In this document: piece after piece, positions 1-12,700 of the stretch
Numbering within the stretch: position 1 is the stretch's first letter
Layout of the letters: each line of letters opens with the position of its first letter
NCBI GenBank assembly: GCA_018292915.2
Contig: JACVVK020000036.1
Span: 273,501 to 337,500, forward strand
From: Batillaria attramentaria
Taxonomy: Eukaryota; Mollusca; Gastropoda; Batillariidae
DNA length: 64,000 bases
Direction of reading: 5' to 3'
Notes under the pieces: generated by a model
Told to the model about the DNA's origin: nothing
The model's database searches: none
What the model saw: only the letters and a program-made list of their open reading frames with translations
Program-made: the position numbers and the translations under genes

Positions 1-1
1 A

Positions 2-301
2 CGGCTCGTGCCGATCGACGGGACTGAAACGGAGACACACGGCGGTGAGGACGTGGCTATATACGCCACTGGTCCCATGGCTCACCTGTTTCATGGCGTG
101 CAAGAACAGAGTTATATCGCTCACGCGATGGGCTACGCTGCCTGCATCGGGCCCAACCAGGATCACTGTCACGAAGACAACGTGACAGATCCGCCTCCTT
201 GCACCAGCAGCGCCGTCAGTCCAGATGGGAAGACACAGAGCCTGGGATGTTTCCTGGTTCTGTTGGCGGGAGTGATGAGAGCAGCTGGTTTGTTCTGGTA
301 G
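2..301 (+). CDS. ALP: Alkaline phosphatase gene A, last exon (5' part outside window)
   Basis: This is the 3' end of an alkaline phosphatase (phosphate monoester hydrolase, Zn/Mg enzyme, normally GPI-anchored outside the cell). The reading frame enters at base 2 and carries the [25 protein letters not shown] block; its His is the last zinc ligand of the family. Cysteines follow, as in the family's C-terminal disulfide. The protein ends in a hydrophobic stretch ([18 protein letters not shown]) typical of a GPI-anchor signal, stop at 299-301. It is nearly identical to the last exon of gene B (19700-20025), which shows the splice acceptor that precedes it; here the acceptor lies just outside the window. 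Recent tandem duplication is inferred. Confidence 0.9.
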   Translation, partial: RLVPIDGTETETHGGEDVAIYATGPMAHLFHGVQEQSYIAHAMGYAACIGPNQDHCHEDNVTDPPPCTSSAVSPDGKTQSLGCFLVLLAGVMRAAGLFW

Positions 302-1091
302 TTGTTAAATCAACGTTGGGGTCTCATCTGTTTTTGCTTTTATTTCTTTGGTTGTTGTCGTCGTCGTCGTTGCTGTTGTTGTTGTTGTTGTTGATGTTGA
401 TGATGATGATGATGATGATGATGATGAGCACTTTTGCATGCTCACGTCCTTTGAATGTTGACTTCAATGAAGTTTGAGTTGTTGATCGGTTGAAATTGTA
501 TGATCACATCTCATCATAACTCATAGAGTCTAAACTCATCATCGAACAAGATTTTTTACTCTTGTACTAATTAGTCTCGGATATGTTACATTAATTGTCA
601 GGATAACAGATCTCGCCAAATATATTTTACATACTATGTACTGCATAAATCATATCATCACACATTTAATTGATAAATTCATTCCAACGCGATGTATCCT
701 AGTGTACTCTCGAAACACTTCTTGATAGTGTTTGTTTGTTTGTTTGTTTGTTTGTTTGTTTGTTTGTTTGTTTGTTTGTGTTGTAGTTGTTGTGTTCGTT
801 GTTGTTCAAGTATACCTATTGTTGTCTAGAGCACTACTCATAACAAGTGATGAATTTTGTGATTCCTTTTACCAACTTCGATTATCCTCTCTGACTGTTT
901 TCGTTTTGGACATGCTCATGGTCGTAATTAATATACTTAACGTAATTAACAGATTCATATACGATGCAAATCCGTGTTTACTGTGTCCACGACTGAAATA
1001 AAGTTTAAATAAATGTCCAACGTAGCCCGGTTTGTTGGTACTTGGTTTATTCGTCGTGTGCCGGTGTGTGTGTGTGTATGTGTGTGTGTGT

Positions 1092-1131
<40 letters not shown>

Positions 1132-1195
1132 TTTACGTAATGGTTCAGATAATTTCAAGGTGCGTCATTAACGATTGGTAAATTGTAGAATTCGG
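302..1195 (+). other. 3' UTR and 3' flank of gene A, duplicated after gene B
   Basis: Non-coding. Holds (TTG/ATG)n near 360-425, (TTTG)n 729-779, AATAAA at 997-1002 and 1008-1013, and (TG)n 1063-1125. The blocks around 955-1060 and 1127-1195 recur at 20815-20900 and 20927-21000 after gene B, so the duplication unit includes the 3' flank. Confidence 0.75.
997..1013 (+). promoter_or_regulatory. ALP: Polyadenylation signals of gene A
   Basis: Two AATAAA hexamers (997-1002, 1008-1013) about 700 bases after the stop. The second is conserved at the matching place after gene B (20873-20878). Confidence 0.6.
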
Positions 1196-4100
1196 CATCC
1201 TGGCAAATACTACCGGTACTGACTCCCCTACCTACCACATTCGTCCGCCTGCTTGTACCACTCGACACCGTCACAAATCATCAGAGGCACTGCATACCGC
1301 ACTCAAACTTGAAACGTGAACTTCACTGACCTTTTTCTCGTGTGTGTGTGTGTGTGTGTGTGTGTGGCAGAGAGAGAGAGAGAGAGATAGAGAGACTGCT
1401 TTTCAAAACTGTCATCTGTTATTCCCAAACTGGAGAAGATAGCTGGTGCAGCGTTATGCACTTGCTACAGGGAAGAAGGGACTGCACTCTGGAGTCTAGG
1501 TACGAACACAGTTGCCTCTCCTGATACAGAAAGTAGCTTTTATTCCAAGGTGTTATCTTGCAAAACTGTCCTGCTAACCTACTCGCAACATGGGGGGAAA
1601 AATCAAGAAAACAGAGTTGAGTTGACAGCCAGACAAACTGTTTTCTGTTGCTGTCCACCTGGTTTGGTGATCGGCGTTTTTCGATAGTAGCCTGTGACCG
1701 CTTCTTGGCGATGACTGATGTAATTTGCCGGACCGTTCAAATTCACCGGGCTTAAAAGATGAAAGGGAGTGAGGTGGGAGGGGGGGAGGGAGGGGGAGAT
1801 GTGGAGGGCGGTAAAAAAAAAAAAAAGGGACAGAGACTGAATTAGTGCGATATAATCATTGTGATCATGGATTATTTCAAAGATGAAAGTTGTTACATGC
1901 ATCCTACAAAATGTCCTGCTAAGCAATACTGCAACAAAACGTATTTTAAAAAGTAAAATTAACAGCAACAAAAAAAATATCTTTTTCCGTTTCTTATGAC
2001 ATGGCTTGGTTGGCACTGAGCGGTTACTTTCGACTGTGGCTGCACTGTGTGACCGCTGATAAGGCGACAGGTAAGATGTTGACAGCCGCCGAAAAAAGAC
2101 GACCTTGTTCCTACCTTCTGCGGTCACCTTCCAGGAATTTTCCCCAAGCAGGCGGGGCTTACTTGTCAGTTTATAAACAGCACACGCACGTGGCGATGGA
2201 ATGTAAACATGCCATATAGTTTTAACTTCCTTGATAATAGTATTAATTTCCTGTATCTCCTCCGTCCTTTCTCTCTCTCGCAGGAAAAGAAAATCCCTCG
2301 TTTTGATGATAGTTTGTCACTCGGCCATATGGCCCACAGCTCGGCCGCTCTCTGATGTGACAATTTGATCGCCTCGGTCACCAGCTCTGCGTACTTTCTC
2401 TTTGGACAGTCAGTTTGTGACTTCAAGTTTTGCATGGTCGCAGAAACAGTCGTGTTTCACGCAAATAAGTTTTTAGGGCCACAAATCGTATACACCGTGA
2501 CATGAAAACTTAGTCACCAGGCTTTCCAGTACTGACAAGACTGAGCACGAGACGGCCGCTAAGACAATGACGATGAACGTTTGAATTAGGCGCTAAACTG
2601 AACTGGAAGGGGGGAGGGGGGGGGGGGGGTTATATCAAGGGTTGGGATCAGTGTATTGCCTTCGGCCGTAGCGAAAGATGCGTTTGGCCGGGATTGTGGT
2701 TAGATCGTGCAGCGTGTGTGTCTGCTGTTAGGGTGTTTTCGGGGGTGGCACCCCTAACACAAAAGTGAGTATGTCCCTGTCATTTGGTCAGACGATCACA
2801 TACTGAGGCCCCGTCAAGGCTGGCTATCAAGTATTTATCACGGTATTCCACAGATTCATTTACGATTTACAAAACCGAAACTATGCACGTGTCCCTGGAG
2901 GTACCCCCGGTCAGTGCCAAGGCGACGACAACAGCGGAAGCGGAGCCACCTCAGTCGTGGCAAGTTATTCTTTGAGTTCAAACTCAGTCCAGTCCCCTCA
3001 CCATGATGTCAGATGAATTTTGATATGACTGCACGATATCGGTGACTGATGAGAAACGGGATGCTGTTAGAGAACTGTTTGAAACAAATGACTCGACTCG
3101 ACTGTACATGGAATACATCATCAGTTGAAGCAGTTGTGGCATCTGACCAGGCCCGGTGGGAAGTCAGTGTCGACGCAGGGACGAGCACATGTTGAAGTTA
3201 ATCGCTGTTTTTATAGTAAAGGATCGTTGGGCTGTTTAAGGTTCTGGTGGAGCATGGCAGGATTGTGTGCAGTCAGAGGAGCTGACCCACACTCCAAAGT
3301 ATTTGTGTCGAACTTGCAGCTGTAGGTTCTGTTCAGGGAAGTAACGGCCGCGGCCCCGGCTGTCTGGCAGTGTCGCTGACACTGAAGTACTGGCAAAACA
3401 AGACCGTGAGCCTGAAAAGTTTGTTTTTGTTGCCGCTGTGTGACTGAACCGTCAGTCGTGGTTGGGACATGGTCAGACATCACACGTACGCAACTCTGGC
3501 ATTCGTAAAAAGCAAGGTGGAGGGATGGCGGATATGCATGGTGTCATCCCGATTGCCGTCCATCGTATCTGCGCAAATACGGGACAGCCGGTATGTATAA
3601 TATATATAGTATAATATAGCGGTCAAATTCACACGGGCGGGAAAAAAAACAAAAAAACAAAAAAAACAGGTTAACCTGTCAACACCTCCCAATTGTCCCA
3701 CAAAGCCGATTAGCGTGCGTGTGATAACGCTACCTGTAAAGCAAAAGAGCACTATTTTCCCTCGCCAGTGACACCTTCCGCGCTTTTCTGTGGCCGCCGA
3801 GTCACGGCACTGTCTCTATGTCTTGTATCGTTCAAAGCTCACGTTCCAGAAACCAACTTCTCTTTGGACATTCAGTGTTTGACTTCCGGACCAGAGGAAA
3901 AGCTCGCTCTCTGAGTGTAGAAACCGCTGAGAGAACTAAACCCGAGTTGGATGCTTTTCTTTCGTAGCCGGCGCTATAATCTAGCCATTTCTTTGTTTGT
4001 TAGTCGTACGGATTTCTGGTAGGCACTGGGTGGATTGTTTGTGTCTTGTCTAGTGGTGCTCCGTTCGTCCGGAAACTAAAGTCAGTTCCCCTTGCACTAA

Positions 4101-5213
4101 GGAAGACCTCCACTGACTGACTTGGGTCGAATTTGTTGTGCTGTACACTTTGTGACTCTTTTTCTTTCTCCTTCCCCTTCTTTCAACACTGAGAGGGTGT
4201 CATCAGGGTTGGACTGAGCGGAGTGTATAGAAAGTATATATGTATGCTCCGAAGTACTTGCGGTTAATGGCACGGCCGTCCTATTGTCCATTCTCCGTAC
4301 ATGAATAGTTATCACGTACGTCCAGAGTCATTGCCACTCTGTACTAACTTTGTGTTTCGTTGTGACCCCTCTCCCGTATCCTCTTCGACTTCTCGGTTTA
4401 CCGTCCCTTCCCCATCCTTGTGTGAATGAGCTCGACGCACTGGCGACTAACACTGTCAAGGAATTTGCTCCAAGGCGGGACTTGTTGCCTCCAAGATGCT
4501 GTTTTGTGTGTCGCTAGGCAGGCTCAGTCTGTGCTGTGTTGGGGCGGGGCCAGGTAGGGATCAGTAGTGCCGGTTGAACGTAGGTCCTTTGTGTTGTGGT
4601 GGCTGACAGATTCTTGCGCCGGTATTGCCGGGTTACCTCCCGCAGGGAAGCCTGGATTGATTCCAGCTGCACACACGTACGACTTTTCCATCCGTTGTGC
4701 AGGAGTGCGAAGTCGGTCGGATCGTGTGTAATTTGCCATCTACTTTAATTTCGTGGCTGGTTAGTCCGTTTGACGCGGTCCCGCCGGTCACTGACTTACT
4801 GTGTTATTCACTTGAAGACAGACTTAGGCTCTACTCGGTCAAGTTTTTTTTTTGTTTTTTTTTCTGTTTTGATAACTACTTTTGGTTTTTGCCGTTCTCT
4901 CACGAAACGGACTTAGTTTGTTTAACTCCCTCACGACCAGTGAGCCATATACTGTTGTTCAAACGGCTCATGCCTGTTCTTGCTTCAACGCCCACCCCCT
5001 CCCCCTTCTCTCCCCTCCTCCCTTCTCTCCCCTCCCCGTGTAACCCGTAGGTAGTAGCATCACTGCAGCGTCTGTGAGGAGCGGCCGGTCCTGTAGCACG
5101 GACAAGGGAGCAACGTGACTGGGTAGGTTGTCATTGTTTCTGAGCATTGAATGCTGTAAAACTGACAATTTTTTCAGGTTTTCTTTATCCGTGGAACGTT
5201 GAGAACTGACTTG
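1196..5213. other. Intergenic, no gene recognised
   Basis: No convincing exon on either strand. Contains (TG)n(GA)n at 1340-1395, a G run near 2610-2628, and A/T-rich stretches. The first exons of gene B (5' UTR) could lie here or further right but carry no visible coding signal. Confidence 0.6.
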
Positions 5214-5586
5214 ACTGATATCGTACACTGACGTCAACCAGCGGTGGTCTAATAGGTAGCGCGTCGGATTTACCCGCTGCGTTACTGAACGGCCGTTACC
5301 AATGTCATGGCGATGAAGCGTGGGTTCGAGCCCAGGTCGAGCTTGTGATGTGTGATACCGGTTTTTCCTGGCTACCGGGCTGCTCATCGGGGGTTTCTCC
5401 CCGGGTAATCCGGCTTTCCTCCTCCAGCAAAATTGTAAAAAAAAAAAAAAAAAAAAAGATAGGTATTGGGTGGCGCTGCACCGCGGCGACGCGCTTCCCC
5501 CGGGGGAAGCAGCCCGAATTTCCCGAAAGGGATAATAAAGTAGTTTAAAAAAAAAAAAACCCACTGATATCATACACTGTCATCAA
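5214..5586 (+). repeat. SINE S1, copy 1, with target-site duplication
   Basis: SINE body 5241-5559. tRNA-like head with B-box 'gggttcgagccc', internal poly-A at about 5438-5457, conserved tail ending in AATAAAGTAGT and poly-A. Flanked by an imperfect duplication of about 24 bases beginning 'actgatatc' (5214-5237 and 5563-5586). Other copies: 10450, 11295, 23974, 53216. Confidence 0.8.
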
Positions 5587-5749
5587 GACTGATACAAATC
5601 AGTGGCGGAAAAATACACTGAATCGTGTCGACCATATCTGGGGCCAGGGTTCAAGAGGTGCTTGTTTATCTTCCGCATATGGGTGCCAGACGAGTGGCAC
5701 GGCTTTCCCAGGCAGCGAATCCCCCACTGAGAGTAACCCTGACCAACAG

Positions 5750-5961
5750 ATAATAGTGAGACTTAGTAGGGCTTCGTACGGAGAACTTCGTTGAGCAGCG
5801 TAACCCACTTGCATGTAAATTAGGCATGTTACGGGTACCATTAGCTAATCGCAGCGCGTTAGCAGCTCGCGGCCTCTGCCGTGTGAGCCTAATTTACATG
5901 TAAATGGGTTACGCTGCTCAACGAAGTCCTCCTTACGAAGTCCTACTAAGTCTCACTAATC
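5750..5961. repeat. Foldback element (76-bp inverted arms)
   Basis: Left arm 5750-5825 and right arm 5886-5960 are inverted copies (core 'gagcagcgtaaccca') around a 60-base loop. Probably a MITE-like insertion; no coding content. Confidence 0.7.
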
Positions 5962-6685
5962 ATAGCCGGTTCGCACCGTGGCCAGCCGGGACGGGGGCCA
6001 GACACTCTGCTGTACTGGTACTCTTCTAATTGGTGCCAGACAGCCCTTCACCAGACTCTCGTGCTGTACCTTCAAACGCAGATCTGTTTTCAGGTGTGGC
6101 AAAGAATGATTTTCTACAAGTATTTATGTTTTTGATATTTTACGCATGACACTGCTCGTACGTTTTCTTTGTATTTTTGCTTCTTGTTGTTTTCTTTCTC
6201 TCTCGCTTCTCGGGGTTCAGCCACTCAAATGTTCGCAGCTTTGTCACTGAGTTTGATTCTCTGTATCCTCAGTACTAAGCCGTGTTTCACAAGATCTGTT
6301 GCACGCCATGTTTGCGTTGGTTCGTGGTCAGAGCAGCACTCACATGGCCAGCCAAGAAACGGCGCTGGTATACATACATGGACAAACGAATGGCGTGCAG
6401 ACGGTTTAGTCGTCGGCGCACATGTGCGCTGATGTTCAGAAGTAATTAATGTCGTGTTTTCTAAGTGACAAACAGGCCTGCTACGGAAAAAAATAAACAT
6501 ATCATGGTTCCAGACAACGAACATCTGAATCGCTTGCCCGGCGTTGGTATTGCTTGTCCGGCCCGGCAGTGAGTTACTAGATGAGATAAAATCAGATGAA
6601 CTTTATTAGCCTCTCTAGAGGAAATTGCAATGTCTGCACAGACACAGAGAAAATGAGAAAATATTATATTTAGATGCAAACACTG

Positions 6686-6748
<63 letters not shown>

Positions 6749-6813
6749 GTTTGTTGCTTCTAGCTGTTTGTACCGTGCATCCACTCTCTTCCTTTTCTTT
6801 TTTCTTTTTTTTT
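5962..6813. other. ALP: Upstream region of gene B
   Basis: No coding signal seen. (CT)n at 6690-6746. A non-coding first exon and the promoter of gene B may lie in or upstream of this region; neither is identifiable. Confidence 0.45.
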
Positions 6814-7145
6814 GATATACAGTCATGTATATGTGTTTTACTGTTTCATATACAGTCATGTATATGTGTTTTTCTGTTTCATATACAGTCATGTATATGT
6901 GTTTTTCTGTTTCATATACAGTCATGTATATGTGTTTTTCTGTTTCATATACAGTCATGTATATGTGTTTTTCTGTTTCATATACAGTCATGTTTTTCTG
7001 TTTCATATACAGTCATGTTTTTCTGTTTCATATACAGTCATGTTTTTCTGTTTCATATACGGTCATGTATATGTGTTTTTCTGTTTCATATACAGTCATG
7101 TATATGTGTTTTTCTGTTTCATATACAGTCATGTGTATGTGTTTT
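6814..7145 (+). repeat. 33/25-bp minisatellite upstream of gene B start
   Basis: Eleven units containing 'atatacagtcatg' (one variant 'atacggtcatg'), either 33 bp or, lacking 'tatatgtg', 25 bp. Each unit has a T-rich tract followed by CAG, so each looks like a 3' splice site, and contains the inverted repeat CATATACA/TGTATATG. The array ends about 60 bp before the gene B ATG. Confidence 0.85.
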
Positions 7146-7203
7146 TCCGTTTTACAGCATTACAGGCGTTGAGAACAAAATTCCACCCACGGCGCTGCTG
7201 AAA

Positions 7204-9684
7204 ATGAAGAGGTTTACAGTGGCCGTTCTGGTGTTCAGCTGTATCGTGGACTGTGCATACAGTGCTGGTCGTATGTCGGAAGGTAGGTGTGACGCAGATA
7301 CTGACAAGACACGATAAGCCTGATATATAAATCGAACATCAGTCTATTACTGAATCGATCATGCTAGGACTGAATACTACTGCATAGTAGGATGGCACAA
7401 GATATATGTTACCGCTGTCTGTACCTTAATTCATTTATTTATTTTTTCATTTATTTATTTATTCATTTATTTTTTTATCACATTTTAAAATTAATTTGTT
7501 TAGTAGATTTTTTTTACTTATGAACAAGATGCAAACGCCGGAGGGGTTTTATGTTCTTCAGGGAAGGTTTAGAGGAGGTTGAAGTGTCAAGAGGGGATTA
7601 GGAGATAAGAGAAGGGCTGGGGAGGGGGGAGGGGGAAGGCGAAAGGGGGAGAGGCTGATCTGACTGGTTCCCCGACCCCCACCCCTCTTCTGCGTTACAC
7701 TATTCTAATCCTGTACCCAAGTCTGTTATCAGCTGAAGACTGGGTTGGGGAGGAAATCGAGGCGGGATTTTGTTGTTGAGTTGTTCAGGCCAGCCTCTAG
7801 TTTCTCATTCGTCTTCTTTTCATTTCCTTTTCTTCTTCTGTTTCTTCTTCCACGTTATTGTCCACAGGATGGGGGGGGGGGGGGGGGGGGAGTAGGGTGG
7901 AGGGGGAGGGAAAGGGGGGCATCCATTGGTTCTAACGCTGTAAACAATATTGTGTTACTAGATGAAAACAAACACCACTGGCTGCGAGAGGGACAGCTGG
8001 CTCTGAGGAGAGCGAACCTGATGCGCAATAACTATGGAGTCGCCAAAAACGTCATCCTCTTCATTGGCGACGGGATGGGCGTGTCCACGGTGACTGCCGC
8101 CCGCATCTACAAGGGGCAGCTGGACGGGCACTCAGGAGAAGAAACGCAGCTGTACTTTGAGAAATTTCCTTACGTTGCCCTGTCCAAGGTTTGTGCGGTG
8201 TTGTTTTCGATCCGCCTTGTATGTGTTAGGTTCTGGAGTATGGGGACTAATTCTCATTGCCGTGTTTGACTTCAGCCTAACACCGTATTAGGTATCCTCT
8301 GCCTATCATGTCTTTTTCGTTCCAATTCACATCGTCCGGACAGGCCCTGGGACAGCATATCACGGCTTTACAGCATGGCTATTTTGAAGTAAGGGAACTC
8401 CCTTAGGAATGCGGTGGACTGCGCATGTGCAAACTGCCCCGTCTTTCCCGTCCATTACATCACACGTGGTGACCAAGCGGCAGTGCGCGCTGCGAGCCGA
8501 TCTCTCCACGCTGCGCCAGCGGCTAAGTCCGAACCGAGCGATCGCAACGAGAGCCTGACTTCTAGAGTTTACAGGTTTCAATCTAGATATGGAACTTTCC
8601 ATTGCAAACATGAAAGTAAACTAACAACAGGTATGAATCATATGACTTTTACTGTTGTATTCCGAACCATGAGCATGTGATTCTAGGTTAAAAATGGGCA
8701 CTTTGTTTGCCAGACACTGAGGCCGTCTTGGCTGCTCGGCCGGGAATCCGCGGCTGCCAAGCGAGTCTGAGCGAAGTTTCTCCGATCGAGAAATTACAGC
8801 AACGCTTGAGAAGATCGGGAATGGATGTGGGGGGGGGGGGGGCTGTTTTCGGCCTGCAACCGTGCAGTAATTCTGCCGGTTTTAATCCGAAATATGGCAG
8901 GCGATCGCCGATCGGCCAACGAACGGAGTCAGTAGCCACGAGGGAGCCAGTTCCGCCTTATCCCGGTGTTAGGGAAGTTATCCTTCCCAGAAGCTGGGAA
9001 TAAATTTAACACCAAAGTGGACCGGGGGATAGGCCTAACACGGGCTCGTGAATTCCAGAATCGCCCGCTAACACGAGGTGTTAAACTTAACACTAGACTA
9101 TCGGCCTAACACGGCGACGAGATGAACTTGAGTCCCCAGGGGACTAATTCTCGTTGCCGTGTTAGGCCGCAATGATTTACCAAGCACTTCATACATTGCA
9201 AACGATATTGACAACAGATAAGTACCAAAGATGTCGACAAATTATCTAACAGTATTCCTTTCAATACCAATATCATTCCTGCTGCCTGCGAGCGTTTTTC
9301 TTCGGGGTGGATTAGAAGGTGCTTGAGCAAACTTGTGGGTAAGTGGGGAGGGGGGTAGTGATGGCAGTGCCCATGGCTTTTGGGAGGGGGAGCGGGGAGT
9401 TTGGGGTATGTTTTTGGATATATTTTTGATGGAGGTAGAAGGGGGAGCGGGGAGATTGGGGGTATGTTTTTGGATATATTTTTGAGGGAGGTAGAGGTTC
9501 ATCATATGTATAGTGTTCTAGTGTTCTTGTCAACATATGGACTCGCACGAAACGCAAATATTTGGCGGCATGTGATGAGAGCCAAGATAGGGGATGTAAG
9601 TCATGACTGAAAAGGTATCTCCCAACAATGTCGCTTTGTCAGTCGAAAGTGATGTGTGTCAACATACACACAGAGGCAACTCTA

Positions 9685-9715
<31 letters not shown>

Positions 9716-9730
9716 CACACACACACACAC

Positions 9731-9799
<69 letters not shown>

Positions 9800-12700
9800 A
9801 GCACCCAGTAGCCTACACAAGACACGTGAATACATATATATGCCGGAGATATGGGAAGTAAGCAAAGCTGAAAGCGCCACTGAGATCTTTACTTACTTCC
9901 CCTAATTTGAAATTGATCTGATTGAGCGCATGTTTTCGGCTTTAGCGACCCCTTTGTTCCCCCCCCCCCCCCCACACACACACACACACAGATACATAGA
10001 CAGACAGACAGACAGACAGACAGATAGATATACTGACTTTACAAAACGTAGATATTCTTGCTGGCACCGCACATGCACACAAGAGTTTAAGAATGATAAC
10101 AAAAAGGAACTCCTGAGACAACTTTCAATACCCTAATACCTTTTGATTATTACCACAGACATACAACACGGATAGACAGACCGCGGATTCAGCCGGCACG
10201 GCAACCGCCTTTCTGGCAGGGGTCAAGGCCAACTACGGAACCCTGGGAGTGGACTCCAGAGTGAAGCAGTCTGACTGTTCCATGATGAACGATACGGATG
10301 TCAACGTTGAGACCATCGCTGACTGGTCCAGAAGAGCAGGTAAGAATCAGCTCCAGCTCCCCAATTCAACTGGGAACAGTCCTTGCAAAGAATCCTTCAA
10401 AGCGCATCACTACAATTAAAGTAAAGCAGCGGCTGTAATGGTTAGCACTTTTTTTTTAAACTACTTTATTATCCTATTCGGGAAATTCATGTTGCCTCCC
10501 CCGGAGGAAGCGCGTCGCCGCGGTGCAGCGCCACCCAATACCTATCCTATATTTTTTTTTTTACAATTTTGCTGGGGGAGGAAAGCCGGATAACCAGGAG
10601 AGAAACCCCCGATGAGCAGCCCGGCAGCCAGGAAAAACCTGTATCGCATATTATCACAAGCTCGACCTGAGCTCGAACCCACGCTTCATTGCCGTGACAT
10701 TGGTGACGGCCGTTCAGTAGCACAACAGCTAAATCCGACGCGCTACCTATTAGACCACCGGACCATGGACCGGGAGACCCGGGTTCGAGTCCCAGCCGAG
10801 GCAAGCGGGATTTTGCCTACACAGAGCGGGTGCCCAGTGGGTAGGCTGTACCCACCTTATGCGTGCGACTCTGGGGGTGCTTCTCTTGGTATGACACATC
10901 TCACGATGTAAATGATTACACGGTCGGAACCGCAGTTGCCGTAGTTCTCGAACCTGGTTATCGCCGGGATAATTACCAGAGGCTTTGATTGCGGCCCTGT
11001 ACCTCAGTCCCAAACCACAAGGACCTCCATAGCATCCTCATTTTAATGGTAAAATTTCCCAGCTTCCGAGCCCACCGTGAATTCCTCATGCAGTACAATA
11101 CTGTTTACACTTTGCGCGAGCGGTCCAACATTCAAATCCTACTCCTTGCTCAGTGAGGGCAGTGAGTACGCTATTGTTGGCTCAGTTCCAGCATTTGAGA
11201 TGCCTTCACAGTGCAGGTTGTCTATGTGGTTTGACACCACGAAAACAGCTGAGAGTTAGAGCGATGTACGAGCATAAAGATGGGCGTAAAGGGGCGAGCG
11301 GTGGTCTAATAGGTAGCGCGTCGGATTTAGCCGCTGCGCTACTCAACGGCCGCGGGTGGGTGGGTGGGTGTTTGGGGGTTTAACGTCCTTTTCCACTACA
11401 TACGGGTGATATAAAAGACGGGGCAACGATGAAAAAGACAGCACAAATATTTGGCCACGGCCGTCACCAATGTCACGGCGATGAAGCGTGGGTTCGAGCC
11501 CAGGTCGAGCTTGTGATATGTGATATCGGTTTTTCCTGGCTGCCGGGCTGCTCATCGGGGGTTTCTCTCCGGGATATCCGGCTTTCCTCCCCCAGCAAAA
11601 TTGCAAAATTGTAATAAATAAATAAATAAGGGAAGGATAGGTATTGGGTGGCGCTGCACCGCGGCGACGCGCTTCCCCCGGGGGAAGCAGCCCGAAATTC
11701 CCGAAAGGGACAATAAAGTAGTAGTAGTAGTGAAAAAAAAAAAAAAAAAGATCGTGGAGACTGACCCCTTAGTTTTTATCTCACCCAGGAAAATCCACCG
11801 GCATCGTGACAACAACGCGAATCACACACGCAACGATCGGAGCTCTTTACGCCCACACTCCTGATCGCGACTGGGAGAAGGACAGTGACATGAGGGACCT
11901 TAACGAAACCTGTGTGACAGACATTGCCTACCAGCTGGCCATGAACGGTTCTCACTTCCAGGTATGAATATTTATGATCCCATGCATGTATAATTATCAT
12001 TCCTACCATAACAACTACCGTGTAAAACATACATTTTAGGGTGGGTGGGTGGGTGTTTGGGAGTTTAACGTCCTTTTCCACCACATAAGGGTTATATCAA
12101 AGACGGGGCAACGAGAAAAAAGGCCAGCACAAATATTTGGCCCCAGCCGGCGGGATTCGAACTCACGACCCGAGCATTGAGAGTTCAACGCTCTACCATT
12201 CGGCCACCCCGGCTCCCCTACATTTTAGGGAGCCGGGGTAGCCCAGCGGTAGAGCGTTGAACTTTCCATGCTCCGTTCGTGAGTTCGAATCCAGGCAGGG
12301 GCCATATATTTATTCGGGTCATTTTCTCGTTGCCCCGTCTTTGATATCACGTCGTTGTTCATCTTTGATGTCATTCATACAAGTGGTGGAAAAGGACGTT
12401 ACCCCCCCCCCCCCCCACACACACACACACACACGCATTCCCAGTAAGGTCATGACAAACGCTTGTTAAAGAAAACTGAAATATTTGACATCAGGTTTGC
12501 TGTTTCAGGTCCTGTTTGGCGGAGGAAGGAGAAATTTCTTCAGCCGTGACGACGGACTGAACCTGACGGATGTGAGTTCAGTCATCCCTGCAGATAATGT
12601 ATTTGAGAGGAGGAAAAAAATAAACTAGTGAAATACGGGAGTGCTGGAGGGGTATTTCAGCGACAGGTTGGATTTGTAGTTATGATTGAGTATTGCGTGA

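Larger units (their letters stand above)
8189..10158 (+). other. ALP: Intron 2 of gene B
   Basis: Contains the palindromic repeat 8237-9168, a twofold repeat of about 55 bp at 9389-9500, (CT)n(CA)n at 9683-9797, C run and (CAGA)n near 9960-10025. No exon seen. Confidence 0.7.

Noticed and set aside
6814..7145. CRISPR-like array
   Set aside because: Direct repeats without unique spacers, in a eukaryotic gene context.
6625..7317. 230-aa ORF ending in the gene B signal peptide region
   Set aside because: Runs through the 33/25-bp minisatellite; its frame only overlaps the real first exon.
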